Positions 51,899-63,590 are shown, counted from the stretch's first letter. The stretch: DNA of 64,000 bases from Rhabditophanes sp. KR3021 (GCA_963281155.1 CAUJLY010000004.1:3224001-3288000), one strand, 5' to 3'. The notes: generated by a model from the letters alone, not told the origin. A program made the numbers and translations.

Positions 51899-53206
51899 CT
51901 ACATATTACTTTCAAACAAAAAATTGATTGTCTTTGCAACATCATTTTCACAAACTTCAAGTCCTCTTCTCGCAATTCCTTCTTCGAAACCCATGTCCAT
52001 GACTTGCGTTACTTTTTGTTCGTCCACAACAAATACAGGTTGGGCAGAAACAGATTGATCCATCATTTCTTGATCACCTTCATTCACGGCTATTTGAGCC
52101 ATTTCCTCAGACGTCAATCTCTGCAAATCTTCAACTTCGTCTTCACCCAAGAAAGGAACCTGATTCCCATCACAAAAAGAAAGATTATTTTTCGATAAAT
52201 CAATGGTGCACGAATATCTCCGCAAAAAATCGAGGCCAATTAGAATCTTGACATCAGGAGATTCCAAAATAGAAAAGGGAATAACGTAATTTCCAGTTCC
52301 GATTTCAACTTTTACACCATGCACTCTTCCGATAATATTGTTCTCACCACCTACCCCAAAAGCTTTCCCTTGAAATCTTTCATCCAGAACACGCATGATA
52401 CCACATTTTTCTGCTAATTCTCTACTGATTACTGAGGTTTGAGCTCCGCTGTCGATAAAACCCCGGATGTCATACCCATTCAGCTTCATATGCACATACA
52501 GCATGTGGATCTTAACGAATGTTTCCGGCATGTGCTCTTGTGCCATAATAAAGCTTTCGTGTATGTTCTCATTGCGAATAGCTTCTTCGATCATACGCTG
52601 TCCTTCGGCATTATTTTCATCTCTCATCATGTCAATTTTTTGCTTCATAACTTGTTGATGATTCAACAACTCTGTGCGAAAGTTTTCTGAAATAATAAAC
52701 ATCACTAACATCCTACATAACAATCAAAATTACCAAAATTGTCAGCATTTGCCTCGTAAATAGCAGCAATGTCAGGTTTTTGTTGTTTAAAAGCAGCCAA
52801 GTGCTCCGCATTCTTTAAAGCATCAAAATATCTTCTTATAACTTCGGTTTCTTCATTATTAGATGATGCACCTTGTGAATTGCCTGCTTGGACCTTTGTC
52901 ATTTCTCTTTTGACTTGTGCAATCAAGAAGGATAAGCGCGAGACGTTGACAAGACATTGATCATAGAACCCAAGTTGCTAAACAATCAAGTAAGTAAATA
53001 AAGTGATGACTTACAGATAAAGGTTTATCCAAGTTTAAAGGAACAGGCAGTATTTTCTTGCCATCTATTTCTGCGACAATCTTATCTTCGACCCCTTGAA
53101 AATCAGATATAAGAGCTTGAATGGATCCATGCAACTCCTTCAATGGCAAATTGGCGTCGACATCCAAAGGAACGGTATCGTTACTTCCAACAATTGTGAT
53201 GAACAT
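51899..53206 (-). CDS. ddi-1: DDI1-type ubiquitin-shuttle aspartyl protease
   Basis: Cellular protein with a retroviral-protease fold that cleaves polyubiquitinated NRF1/SKN-1A and helps proteasome recovery. Exons: 53206-53015, 52977-52734, 52686-51899; phases agree, 407 residues. The N-terminus is a ubiquitin-like domain (MFITIVGSNDTVPLDVDAN), then a helical region, then the protease domain with catalytic DSGAQTS at residues 224-230 and ILIGLDFLRRYSCTIDL. A UBA domain closes the protein (QVMDMGFEEGIARRGLEVC, NDVAKTINFLFE). All key residues are present. DDI1 is a normal eukaryotic gene, not a viral remnant. Confidence 0.94.
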
Positions 53207-54063
53207 GATATTGTAGTAGCAATAGTTTTACGTGTATAAAAAAGATGATTTCGAAATGACTGAGACGCAACTATACACGACTTCCCAATCATGTTTTTCT
53301 GGTAGCAAGTTGAGAACGGACAAAACTTGACACACGATAAATGAGACTTATCAAAACAACCAAGGATAAATCGTATATGCAATGCTTGAGGATGTGTAAT
53401 TGTACATAATCGTATGCTTTTTTGCGAATATAATTGATGGCAATTATTTGAAAAGACGATAAAAAATAATATCACACACATAAATATAACAAAACACTAC
53501 TATCATACTACGTAGTAATGCTATATATACTCAAAGCATTCAGGTATCAATATTGAGCAGTATTGTGTCAGTATCTTTTGTCGACGGAAAGTAATCAGTT
53601 TATTTGGGATTATAAATCATTTCAATTAACCCGAATCTGTTTATTCTATTTAGTTTAAATTTATCAGAGTAAATGTTAGTTTATTAGTGCTAATTTGGAA
53701 GGAAAGTTGTTTATCATTTATTTAAATTAAACGAAGCGATTCAAAATTCAGCACTTCTTATTTCTTTGTTTATTACTCAAAAAGAGAGCCTTATCAAAGA
53801 AGCATGGCAGCCTTTAACGACTTTTTGCCCTGCCAACACTCATAATATCATTACAGACTGCTCTAGCTAAACTTTTATTATCAGTTACTTTCCTAAATTA
53901 TCCATTCCAATAATATTTTGGCATATCATAATATAAATACAAAGCATAACTTGTGTGTGTTTCATATTCTTTCAAATTACCCTAAACAAACTGCTTTTTT
54001 AAGAAAAATTCAAGGTAAATAGCAAAAGATTGCTTCTAGATACTATTTAATGTCTTTTTGTAG
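53207..54063. other. Divergent region with unresolved 5' exon
   Basis: Carries the DDI1 promoter (-) and the 5' part of the small membrane-protein gene (+). A possible first exon for the latter is ATG-CTT-GAG-GAT at 53382-53393 followed by a weak GTGTAA donor, phase 0, but this is speculative. A GTAAAT donor at 54015 is preceded by an in-frame stop, so it cannot serve with a nearby start. Confidence 0.4.
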
Positions 54064-54348
54064 GTGAAGTCGTTTATAGCAAACGCCGAGTTCAGAAATG
54101 AACTCTATTACTTTTGGGGATTGGTTTGCTTATTTATTTGGTTGTTTTTCAATCTCTGGATTCTACGGGATTACTTTTTCCCATGTTGGTTTGATGCCGT
54201 TTATACCGAAACGGGAATGCTGAAGCAAAAATTGGATCTGAAAAAGAAGGAAATCCTTATGGCAAAACGGGTTATTAATGATTATAATGTGTTCCCCATT
54301 AAAAACGAGTGTCCTGGGATAATCATTGAAATGGAAGTTGAGGAATAA
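54064..54348 (+). CDS. Small single-pass membrane protein, last exon
   Basis: Not recognised. The exon begins after TTTTTGTAG and reads VKSFIANAEFRNELYYFW, then a strongly hydrophobic segment (GLVCLFIWLFFNLWILRDYF), then a charged coil-like part (LKQKLDLKKKEILMAKRVIN) and an acidic end. An in-frame stop lies directly before the acceptor, and no in-frame ATG comes before the membrane segment, so at least one upstream exon is missing from the model. The high Trp/Phe content in the helix and intact frame of 95 codons argue for a real gene. Confidence 0.55.
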   Translation: MKSFIANAEFRNELYYFWGLVCLFIWLFFNLWILRDYFFPCWFDAVYTETGMLKQKLDLKKKEILMAKRVINDYNVFPIKNECPGIIIEMEVEE

Positions 54349-54460
54349 TTAAATTTATGTCATATTAATTATAAGCAAATCCTTTATTTGTCAATTTAAG
54401 ATATATAAATAACTCTGTTATTTTGTTGGTTTCAAAGATATTGTGTTGAACATCTGTAAA

Positions 54461-55204
54461 TTATTTAACATTTATATCAGCGAAAGTTTTGACTGAACAT
54501 GTTAGGAAGAGTTGTGTCTTTCCGAAGTAATCATTTATGAGCAAAATTATCCATTGCAAGGCATAGTCTAACCATATTGCCTAAAATAATATTAAATATA
54601 TTAAATAAATTAAATAGATGAAATATATTATGTTATGTATATGATATGTGTAATGGAATTTGTAAATATTTATGTTAGTTACATTTTTTTTGAAAAGATA
54701 CTCTCTGTGAGTTAATTCAATATTTCTGATTTTTCCAATGTAGTGAATTAAGTAGGGCCCCATTTTTGTATTTACGAAGTTAGTTGCCTCGTACATAGCG
54801 TCGTCTTGGTTTTTAACGGAACTGAATTCGGAGCCTCGTTCTATAATTGAAATTAGGGTAAAAAGCATTTCGGCAATAATGTCTGAGTAGGTTTCGTCAA
54901 TCAAACTTTCGCAATGCAAACCAAATCTCGTGGCCAAATGACGACAAATTGCCTGAAAACTGGGCAAGAAGTGGTTATCAACCTGCAGCATAGGGAATTG
55001 GTCTATTCCGCATTTTTCAACTAGATTAGTGTATTCTTCCGTTTCTTCCGCTATCGCCTTCTTTTGATAGGGAATATCATAAACTTTGAATAATTGCTCA
55101 ATCACGTTTATCTTATACTCTGACACTTTTGATTTCAAACAAATAGTAGATGCGGCTGAATAATCAATCGAGTATAAAATAAACTTTGGTAAACAAAATT
55201 GCAT
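54461..55204 (-). CDS. Divergent glutathione S-transferase-like protein
   Basis: Two exons: 55204-54683 and 54580-54461, phase 0, 213 residues, normal for a sigma-like GST. The thioredoxin-fold half has KFILYS near residue 8-13 (Tyr in the place of the catalytic Tyr), DIPYQKK, then FPMLQVDN and FLPSFQAICRHLATRFGL, which match the Q-PVL-xDG, QS-AI-RYLA pattern, but with FPML instead of the usual cis-Pro VP context and SF instead of QS. The second exon (WLDYALQW...TCSVKTFADINV) resembles the end of the helical domain, yet the usual GYxxGDxLTxAD segment before it is missing. Activity is doubtful. If the intron is retained the frame runs on into a low-complexity IYLIYL tail. Confidence 0.65.
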
Positions 55205-55656
55205 GGCTAACTAAAAAGTATAAATGTATAATAAAGAAATAATAATACATTATTTAATAATGCATTTGTAAAATGTTTATTGAATGATAAGAAACGTGTA
55301 TAATAATGTCTAATAATGTATAACAATGTCATAAATGTATAAAAAATTAAGTAGAAACAACTGTTGATTAGCAAATCAATCGTAAATGTTTAAGTGTGCG
55401 CCATGAAAAGGGTGAGGTATCGTCACTTTAAATTTATACCCATCACATCTTATTAAATTATATCCTCTATGTCAGACCGGAATGCTTGATTGGATTATGT
55501 GAGTTACGTCCTTCAGAGAAGATGTTTTAAACTTGTTTTTAATACCTGATAATTATGAAATTAGAGACGAAATGGTGAATGAATGAATTTATTTTTTGTA
55601 AGTTTAATGGCAAAAATTGAGATTTTTCCAAGTTAAAAAATGACACTAAAGAGTAT
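55205..55656. other. Spacer between the GST-like gene and collagen
   Basis: AT-rich. A run at 55298-55350 repeats TAATGT(C/A)TA-type motifs (GTATAATAATGTCTAATAAT and following). No gene seen. It holds the GST-like promoter and the collagen 3' UTR. Confidence 0.5.
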
Positions 55657-57313
55657 TTATCTCTTGGTTCCGTCAGCGAAGAAAACTCCTCCATCGAGAG
55701 CGCAGTACTTGGGGCAGATACCTGAAAGGATGTAAATTATAGTTATTGATGATTACAAATAGAAGGCATATATTTTTTACATTATTACTTATGATATAAA
55801 AGCTTTTTTGCGTACTTAGTGAGTTGACATAACATATTTCTGGTCCCTAGATTTTTACCACTAGTGCTTTTCACCTATAGGGTCGTCGGCTGTCTTCAGA
55901 GACCCTGGTGCTGACAATTTAGACTTAAGTCTTTAACTTTATTAACTACGAGATACGGAATGCACTTTCGAAACTTGTTTTCTTTGTGATTGCCTTGCAG
56001 ACGGCCTATCCCTACTCAAATGAGTCTTTATCTTTCTACATAAGAGTTTTGATTAATGTAAACCTTTTTGACTCTCTTAAACTCATTACACAAAAAATAT
56101 TATTTTTTACATTTTGGGATCCTAACTTATATTTAGTATAAGCCATTCGACTCAGTTTCGAAAGACTTTCTGTTTGCCTATCTAAATGATCCAACAGATT
56201 TTGAATATCTCTTTGGTGTGGTCATACTGCTCATTAATGTAATTTACAAAAATATGGTTACGGACAAATGTGCTAAATTTTGGAATGAATGATGTGATGT
56301 TACTTACCTGGTTCTCCCTTAGATCCGGCTGGGCCAGCTGGTCCTGGGGCACCTGGTTGACCGTCTTGTCCTGGAGCTCCAGGTTGTCCGGCTTGTCCGT
56401 CAGATCCATTTTGTCCTGGGTGTCCATCGGCTCCAGCTTGTCCTGGTTGACCGTTGCTTCCTGGGGCTCCGTCAGTTCCTGGGGCACCGGGTTGTCCGGC
56501 AACAGTATCGCTAGTGGCATCAGCTCCTGGAGCTCCGGCTTGTCCTGGTTGACCGTCTTGTCCGTTGTTTCCATTTGGTCCTTTTCCGCCATCGACTCCT
56601 GGGTGTCCATCGCTTCCGGCTGGTCCTGGGCGTCCGTCTTGTCCGTTGTTTCCGGCTGGTCCTGGTGGTCCGGCTGGTCCACTAAATAAATATGTTGTTA
56701 ATAAGTTGAGTATTAAATAATATATAAATGTCAAGATCATTAATAAATGTCAAGATTGTTAATAAATGTCAAGACTATTAAATGATGGATAACTTACGCT
56801 GGTCCTTGTGGGCATGGCTTGCATGGTGGGACGGTGACTGGGGAACATGGGATGGAGTTTGGTTTTCCTGGGCTTCCTGGAAGACCTGGAGATCCTGGTT
56901 TACCTGGGGCTCCGTTCTTTCCGGCGGCTCCAGCTGGTCCTAAACAACAATAAATGGTTTTAAATAATGTTTTGCGATAATGTCTTACCTGGGGCTCCTG
57001 GAAGGCAACATTCGCTGCATGATCCTCCGGCTGAGGCAGATCCTCCTGAGACACCGCTGTCGTATCCGGCTTGTCTTTGAATTCTGGTTCCGTTGACTAA
57101 TGGGAGTTGTTTAAGGGTGTTGACTTCAGACCAGATATCTTTGGCTGAAGATTTGCAGAATTGGACTTCGGTGTGCATGCTTCTCTTGACGTGGTGGACA
57201 TAGTTGTATACCATTGGCAAGGTAACACAAACACTTAATACTGCTACGATAGAGAATGTTACGGCCGAGTAGGCAACGAATCTGTAGGCTTTGATGCGGC
57301 TCTCGAGTTCCAT
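55657..57313 (-). CDS. Nematode cuticle collagen
   Basis: Secreted structural protein of the cuticle. Exons: 57313-56989, 56939-56798, 56681-56308, 55721-55657; phases agree, 301 residues, typical size. The N-terminus ([20 protein letters not shown]) is the collagen N-terminal domain with its membrane helix; [11 protein letters not shown] gives the furin-like site. Gly-X-Y blocks begin at GAPG and are split by a Cys cluster (CSECC at the first block, SIPCSPV and PPCKPCPQ at the second), then a long block of about 120 residues. The last exon encodes [20 protein letters not shown], the conserved C-terminal CPKYC block. A TATAAA lies on the minus strand about 40 bp before the ATG (57353-57358). 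Confidence 0.97.
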
Positions 57314-57723
57314 GATGAATCTGAGTGTGAAATTGTGAATGAAATCAACGACTTTATATGTTTCTGTTGTAACCTTCTTAAAACAGGTTTATTTTTTTCA
57401 AACCTTTTCCAAACTTCACCTTATCAAACTTTTTTGTACCTTCCCACTTATCAAACATCTCTGCAAATATGGTAGCTCAAATGCGCGCCCCAAGGCGAAT
57501 CATATACTTCAATTTATGGTAATTAGATGTAGCGTCAGCTAAACATAAATTTCGACTGGTATTTGACATGAATCCTTTTTTGCGTAGAATTAAACAAAAA
57601 TTCAATTAAATTCAAATCAAATCCTATTATTATTAAAATGTACAATTAAATCCATTAAAAGTTATTATTATCACTATACGACAAACAAGATTCGAGCAGT
57701 TACGTCAATTAATTTAAAAATAT

Positions 57724-57925
57724 CCTAACTTCTCCATTAAATATAATTTCTCCACTAGTTTAAACATAATTTCTCCATTATTTTTGTACAAAATCTTAAT
57801 TTCCTCATTAAATATAATTTCTGTAGTAAATTTAATATACTCTCCACCATCAAATTGCTTTAACATCACCTCTCCGTCAAATCATTTTTTAAACGTAATC
57901 TCCGTCAAATTGTCTCATAGTTTGT
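57724..57925. repeat. Degenerate repeat of a TCTCCATTAAA-type motif
   Basis: Units such as TTCTCCATTAAATATAAT, TTTCTCCACTAGTTTAAAC, TTTCTCCATTATTTT, TTCCTCATTAAATATAAT, CTCTCCACCATCAAA, CTCTCCGTCAAAT and TCTCCGTCAAAT recur at uneven spacing of about 20-35 bp, pyrimidine-rich on one strand. Confidence 0.65.
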
Positions 57926-58310
57926 TTTTTATGACTTTATAATATAACCTTGTACGTTTAAAACAAAATGTCGTTATTTGATTAATTATTATATATTTTT
58001 TCGCAAAGGACAGCTCTTCTTAATCGGAGAGATTCACTTTCGTAAGAGCGCAGTTTGTAATAAACACAACTATACCTTCAAATAAAAACAAAAACCCATT
58101 CCGATAGTATCTAATATACCCTTGAAATTTTTCAATTTACCAAACAAGTAATGACCTCTTTTTATTAAGCAAAAGAAATTACAAATATAGTAAAAATTGG
58201 TTATGGTGGCGAATAAATTAAAAAATGGAAAACACTAAATAAATGGAATGTTTTACAAAAAAAGTTTGCATAAATGGAATTTCACGAATACCTTACATCT
58301 AACCATATTT

Positions 58311-58400
58311 CACACGTAAGCATAGGCATCTCACAAGTAAACATAAGTATTTTAGAAGTAAGCATAGGTATTTTACACGTAATCACAATGGCATAGGCAT
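58311..58400. repeat. Imperfect tandem repeat of about 22 bp, four units
   Basis: Core units CACGTAAGCATAGGCATCT, CACAAGTAAACATAAGTATT, AGAAGTAAGCATAGGTATT and CACGTAATCACAATGGCAT. Period about 22-26 bp. It lies directly downstream of the stop codon of the STAR/KH gene, probably within its 3' UTR. Confidence 0.7.
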
Positions 58401-58420
58401 TCTAAGATGTAGTTGGTTTT

Positions 58421-59224
58421 TTACATATAACCAGTATGTTTCTTTGATGGAAGACGTTTCGCAGTTTCTTTGATCTCAATCGACATAATGGTGTGCTTGT
58501 CGTGATCTTTTGGATCCATTCCTTTGTCCAGAGATTGAACAACTTTCTTGATAGCTCTTTGAACATTGTTAACAGCAACGAGCTTGTTTGAATGAACAGA
58601 TTGGATAATTACATGCAGTGGTTCGGACGCCTTGCTGACACTTGCTCTAACATGGGATGAATTATTGTTGTTAACAATCTCGCTATCGTCCTGTAAGAGA
58701 ACCAAAAATTAACTATCAAACGACATTCTTCATACCTTTGATGATCCCTTGCCTCGTAAGTGAATTGCAGTCGAAGTCGTCCTTCTAATTTGTTTGACAT
58801 TAGAACCTGAAAATTTACTAATTATTTAGAGTCATTTTTTACACAAACCTTTGATGCCAAGCAATTTCCCCCCTGCGTTTGCAACACATTCATCACCGAC
58901 TTTTAGTGTAACAGTGGCGATGTAAACATTATCTGTAACTTCCATATTATCATTGCATTTGTTGGAAGAGGTTGATGAAACGACAGATGAGTATGTTTCG
59001 GTGTGCTTCGTTGGAGAATTGTTATAAGCAAATTTGGATGCTTCAATAGCTGCCAAGGCTCTTCTTTTTTGGCGGACTGAAGTTTCCAAGTTGATGTATA
59101 CGTCGTGCAAGGATTGCATCATAGGAATAATTTGATTCATAACCTTCTCATCTTCGGCGATCATTTTGTGGATTCTATCGTGATAAGTCATTGAGTCAGC
59201 TTCATAATTTGGAGTTGCAAACAT
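58421..59224 (-). CDS. STAR-type KH-domain RNA-binding protein
   Basis: Exons: 59224-58849, 58806-58736, 58690-58421; phases agree, 238 residues. The first 60 residues resemble a QUA1-like helical dimer region (HKMIAEDEKVMNQIIPMMQS, then VRQKRRAL). A single KH domain follows (about 102-215) with GGKLLGIKG-SNVKQIRRTTS, then IHLRGKGSSK and later PLHVIIQSV and NVQRAIKKVVQSL, which mirrors the STAR KH (G-LLGP-G, RGKGS, HV-I). The tail ends RLPSKKHTGYM. STAR proteins (GLD-1, QKI, Sam68) control splicing or translation. The loop RGKGS is well preserved, but the GPRG turn reads GIKG. An upstream in-frame ATG exists at 59267; 59222 is chosen because the extension is hydrophobic and unlike QUA1. Confidence 0.72.
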
Positions 59225-61932
59225 GATTGTAAATTGACGAAACTGATGATGAATGATTATAAGGTACACAAATTAAAACAAGCTGCACGCCAATATTCAA
59301 ATTAAAAGACTGGCTGTTATGTGGATTCAACACACAAAGTCATCGTTTTTGTTGTGTTTAGGAGGGAATTCTCTTTTATGTAAAATAGTGTTGAGACTTA
59401 ATTAAGCAATTATATTCCAAATTGCTTCTTTTTAAGTGATGTGTCCGCCAACCAGCCCAACTAATAATACATAATAGAAATATAAACACGACTACTAATA
59501 CAATAGCATCACCAAATTATGGGATGCCTTGCAAATTTAGCATCTTATCATGTTAAATACCATAGCATATTATGTGGATAAGGGTTTGCGTGGAATGACT
59601 AAAAAGGAAAATATGAAATTAAAACTATGCAGACAAGATGTTATCAAAGACTTAATATATAATTAACAATACGCGTATATAGTATTAATGCAAATTAAGA
59701 AAAAGTTACCTGAAAATATTCGAAATACAAATAACACGGAAAACTTTCCCCATCATGTGTTATAAAAGAAAAAAGCAAGGAAATTTATATTCCCACATTG
59801 GATAATTATCTCAAAATAATATCTACTTGTGTATTTATGATATGCACTTTTTGTATATAATATGATGTATTTATTTACTTAGATCTTAAAAATTCATCAA
59901 TAACTCTCTAATTAAGGCTCTTTCCATAAAATTGAAAAATCATAATGAAATCATACCAACATAATTACGTCAACTTTCTCATTCTAAATAACATATTAAT
60001 TATTCCAACCGCGCCAAAGATTAAAAAAGTGTGGCAAAACAAACTTTCCTTATTTTGTCTAATTCTTTTACACTAAAAACACCTGTCTTACTCATTTACA
60101 TTTGTTTGTGATAAATTTTGATAAATATTGTCTAAATTACATCAATACTATTAACACTACATTAGGCCTTTTATATATAGAAAACAAAAGTTTTTATGAA
60201 AACATGTTTTTTTGCCATGATTTATACGTGATAAGCTTAATAATGCCTGTTTTGTTAGGATGTTTTTCCGTTTTTGTAATCATAACAATCTTTTTGAAAT
60301 TAGTTTTATTATTTTGTCTAAGCATTAATCCAAACCATTTCACTATTGTTAATAAATACATTACTTATTATTAACATTTTATCACTTTTGTTTATACTTT
60401 TTTATTATTTATTATGGCAATTTAAGATAGTGTTACATATAAGCTGGATATATGGATACATATGATATATGCCTGTTGACGTAATCAACTTTCGAAAAAA
60501 CATATCTCCTCTCCATTATTTTTCTAATATTTTTGTAATAATTCTCTAATAGTTCTCTAATAATTGTTTATCAATTCTTTTTAATTTTCCATTAGCGCTT
60601 TATTATTTTACTTTTATTGTTCGCTTAACATTCACAGATAGCTACATTTTATCTTTGTTATTCTTGTTATTTTATAATTTTGGTTAATATTGTGATTTTT
60701 GCTGCTTTTGTAATTTATAACGAACCTCGCGCATATGCTAAAAATACTAAAGAACATTTTCATTGTGTTATTACAAGCATCCCCATTATTCAGCTAAAGG
60801 CAAAAAGAGCCTGGCATTATAAATTGTAGTTGAGGCTATAACGTTATCATTCAACAAAAAAGTGTCTCTTCGCTAGGGCAAATAAACAACAAAATTAAGG
60901 GTCCATATACTTTTAGGCGTATTCATTTACTGTTATCATTGCCCTTTGGCATTGCATCAAATAGGGTACCATTTTTGGAAGCTTGTTTGTTTCGAGAAAA
61001 TGTAAAAAAGTAATTAAAATTAATTTTGTTTAGTTTTTATTTCTATTCTTATCTGGCATCAAAAATAAACATACATAAATATGTATGACGTTTTATTCTA
61101 AAAATTCATTTAATAATGGTTGTTTGAATCTTCACCCACACAAAGTCTTCTCTTTTTCCCATGTCTGTCTTTTCCAACAATTACAATCTCCAACGAGTCG
61201 GAATTATGAAAAAAAGTGAGAAAGTTTATTTTTTGTTACACGCATGCGCTAATTATCTTTGTTTACTAATATAATGCCAAAATGGATAAATACTTAAATA
61301 TATATTAAGATTATTATGACATACAATTTGAGTCAAGATTGAATGTTGCATTTATTGTCTGTATATTCTTAATGTTGACTTTCCTGAGAAAAAGTTATTT
61401 TTTCGCGTAGATACAATAAATATATAAACCCAAGTATTTACGGAATCAACTGTTTGTTTTTCCTTTAAGCTATCTTAAGTATAAAAAGAACAAAACGGAG
61501 GCAGTAGTTGAAGTTCGGTGTTATTCTGATTTTTATCATTTAATCACTTTTCTAAATTCTGCCTGAAAATGCATTTATGACGTTTGTATGTTTAAATATT
61601 CCCTCTAAATGTGTGTATAATAAGAGAATGCATGTTTTCCATCACAATTTATGTAATTTTTACTTATTTAATTTACATATTGGCGATATTGTATTTTTAG
61701 TTTGCCCAAATCAAACACTCTAACTTACACATATATTTAAATGAGATAATTAGATGGGAGCAATTGTAGAAAAATGTTCCAACTTTAAAGTGTTTTTTAA
61801 AAACCTATGCATAATTTTATACTCTTTAAATTCTAGGAACGATATTGTATGCTTATTATTATCCAAATTCTATGCATGTTTAATATATTTAACTTGAATG
61901 TACATATTTATTTTTAGTTAGTGTATTGTGGT

Positions 61933-61993
61933 AAAAAATGATACAAGTTTGTTAAAAATAATGCAAGTTTGTTAGAAATAATGCATGTGTTTG
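61933..61993. repeat. Tandem repeat, 21-bp unit, three copies
   Basis: Units AAAAATGATACAAGTTTGTT, AAAAATAATGCAAGTTTGTT and GAAATAATGCATGTGTTTGG follow one another with 21-bp spacing. Confidence 0.75.
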
Positions 61994-62789
61994 GAGTTCT
62001 TTTAAATAATAAGGAACCATGAGGTCTGTCCAAAAATATACTAGTTTAATATTGCTTCCGTTGTCATTTCTTTTTTCCTTTCCTTGAATATAAGGCAGCA
62101 TTCAAAAAGAGCTAGTTATCAAAACCACTATTTTGAATTGTTGTTTATGAGGACTAGATATATTAGAGATTTCCTTAACAAAAAACGGAATGTGAATTTG
62201 GATGTTTGTGTCATCATTATGCTAATGGTTTTGGATGTCTTCGGTCAGAAGGACACTTTATGACAAGAACAACAGGGATAAAATGCATATAAATAGATAA
62301 AAATACGTATAAATGCATAAAAATTAGATGTAACGTATGTATACTAAGTATGGCTCAAAAATTATGGGTAAACAAGAGTTCTCTTTGAAGAGAGTGACTC
62401 CATTAAAGAGTTCCGTTTGCGTTTAATCATTGAACCATTTTTAATGGACTTGTTTACTGTGAATTTAAGTATGCCAGTATAGATAGGATCACTTTTATTT
62501 TGCACATTTGTTTTAGCACTTCTTCTTGACATTTATTTTTTTAAAACTTCCCTCATTTTGTACTTTGGAGGTCATTATGTGTTTCAAATGAATTAGAGTT
62601 GATTTTATTTCATCATTACGCACAACCATCAAAAACATCTATTCTTTGTTAAAAAGCCAGGCAGTACCAGGCTGTTTAGAGTACATAGTTTGAAGCTAAA
62701 TTATTATTATCGTTGTATTCATAGTAAATGGATGTGTGTATGTGTGTAAATGTTTATATATTTCTATATAATATATGAAGAAGCTTTTG

Positions 62790-62920
62790 TGACGCGCGAC
62801 CTCCTGGTCAATCATCAATTGCCAAAATTGTTTACCAAGTTTTCCTCTCTTCAGATGTCTCAAATCAGTCAAAAAATCCACGTAACGGTCACGACCTTCA
62901 CAAACCAAATACCATAACAA
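62790..62920 (-). pseudogene. Coding-like orphan fragment, possibly GIY-YIG related
   Basis: On the minus strand an open stretch reads LWYLVCEGRDRYVDFLTDLR, then HLKRGKLGKQFWQLMIDQEV. Its amino-acid content is protein-like and unlike the surrounding AT-rich DNA. The order YxVxEGRxR...KRGKLGK weakly recalls the YVG(E/K)G..R...K region of LEM-3-type nucleases, but no LDP strand or C-terminal block is found. No gene model can be built around it. Confidence 0.3.
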
Positions 62921-63319
62921 TTTTGAGTGTGATTTATTTTATCCAACGTAATTAATGATTCAAGGCATTATTTTGTTTGCAAATGCATAATTAAGATTAA
63001 TTGCCGACAATATTGTACCAGAAACAGTGTTTTAGCATCTAAATAAAATATAAGTAAGTGATGTGATAATAAAGATGATTGCGTGATATTTTTCCCTAAA
63101 TTTAATGGTAAATGTTGATTTTTTCTGATTAAAAACCATAAAATTAAGCAGCCGCGTCTAAGTTAATAAAATGAGTAAAAGACCATTTTACAGCAACAAA
63201 AATTCAAGAAATTGATGGATAAATAGAGAATTTTATTAATTTATAAATCAACATATTTACAAAGCCTAGCTTGTTTATAAAGTCCTGGCTGTTTTTACAA
63301 GTTCAACTATTACGTATGT

Positions 63320-63590
63320 TTTTGTAAATTGTGTTTATAAATTGTGCAGTGTTTTTGTAAATTCTCCTATTTGTTGTAAATTTTTCTATATTTTTGTAAC
63401 TTCATTTATATTTTTGTAAATTACAGTTTGTTTTAAAAGTATCATTAAATCATTTTTAATGTTTAAATTAGTGACTTTGAATTGCAATCTCGATTATTTT
63501 GGTAATTGTATATTTAGTAATTGAATATTCTAGTAGTTATATTTTAGTGATTGCAAATATATCTAGTAAATTTTAGCAATTACAGTTTAA
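63320..63590. repeat. Two degenerate AT-rich repeat blocks
   Basis: At 63320-63430 the core TTTTTGTAAATT recurs about five times at 20-28 bp spacing. At 63490-63590 the core TTAGTAATTG or TTTAGTGATTG recurs about five times at about 20 bp spacing. Confidence 0.6.

Larger units (their letters stand above)
57314..58420. other. Collagen promoter and repeat-containing spacer
   Basis: Holds the collagen promoter near 57314-57600, a degenerate repeat at 57724-57925 and a second short repeat at 58311-58400. The open frame at 57339-57542 has no recognisable content. Confidence 0.55.

Noticed and set aside
51899..53206. Retroviral-protease-like DSGA motif as a sign of a retroelement
   Set aside because: The gene has the ubiquitin-like, protease and UBA order of the cellular DDI1 protein, with normal introns; no reverse transcriptase or LTR is near.
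56270..56689. Open frame of 139 codons rich in Trp, Ser and Gly
   Set aside because: It is the antisense of the Gly-X-Y block of the collagen; the repeat itself keeps the other frames open. The same holds for the Gln/Asp-rich frame on the minus strand.
60102..60374. Hydrophobic frame of 90 codons
   Set aside because: Phe/Ile/Leu/Asn content follows from AT-rich DNA; no homology or splice context.
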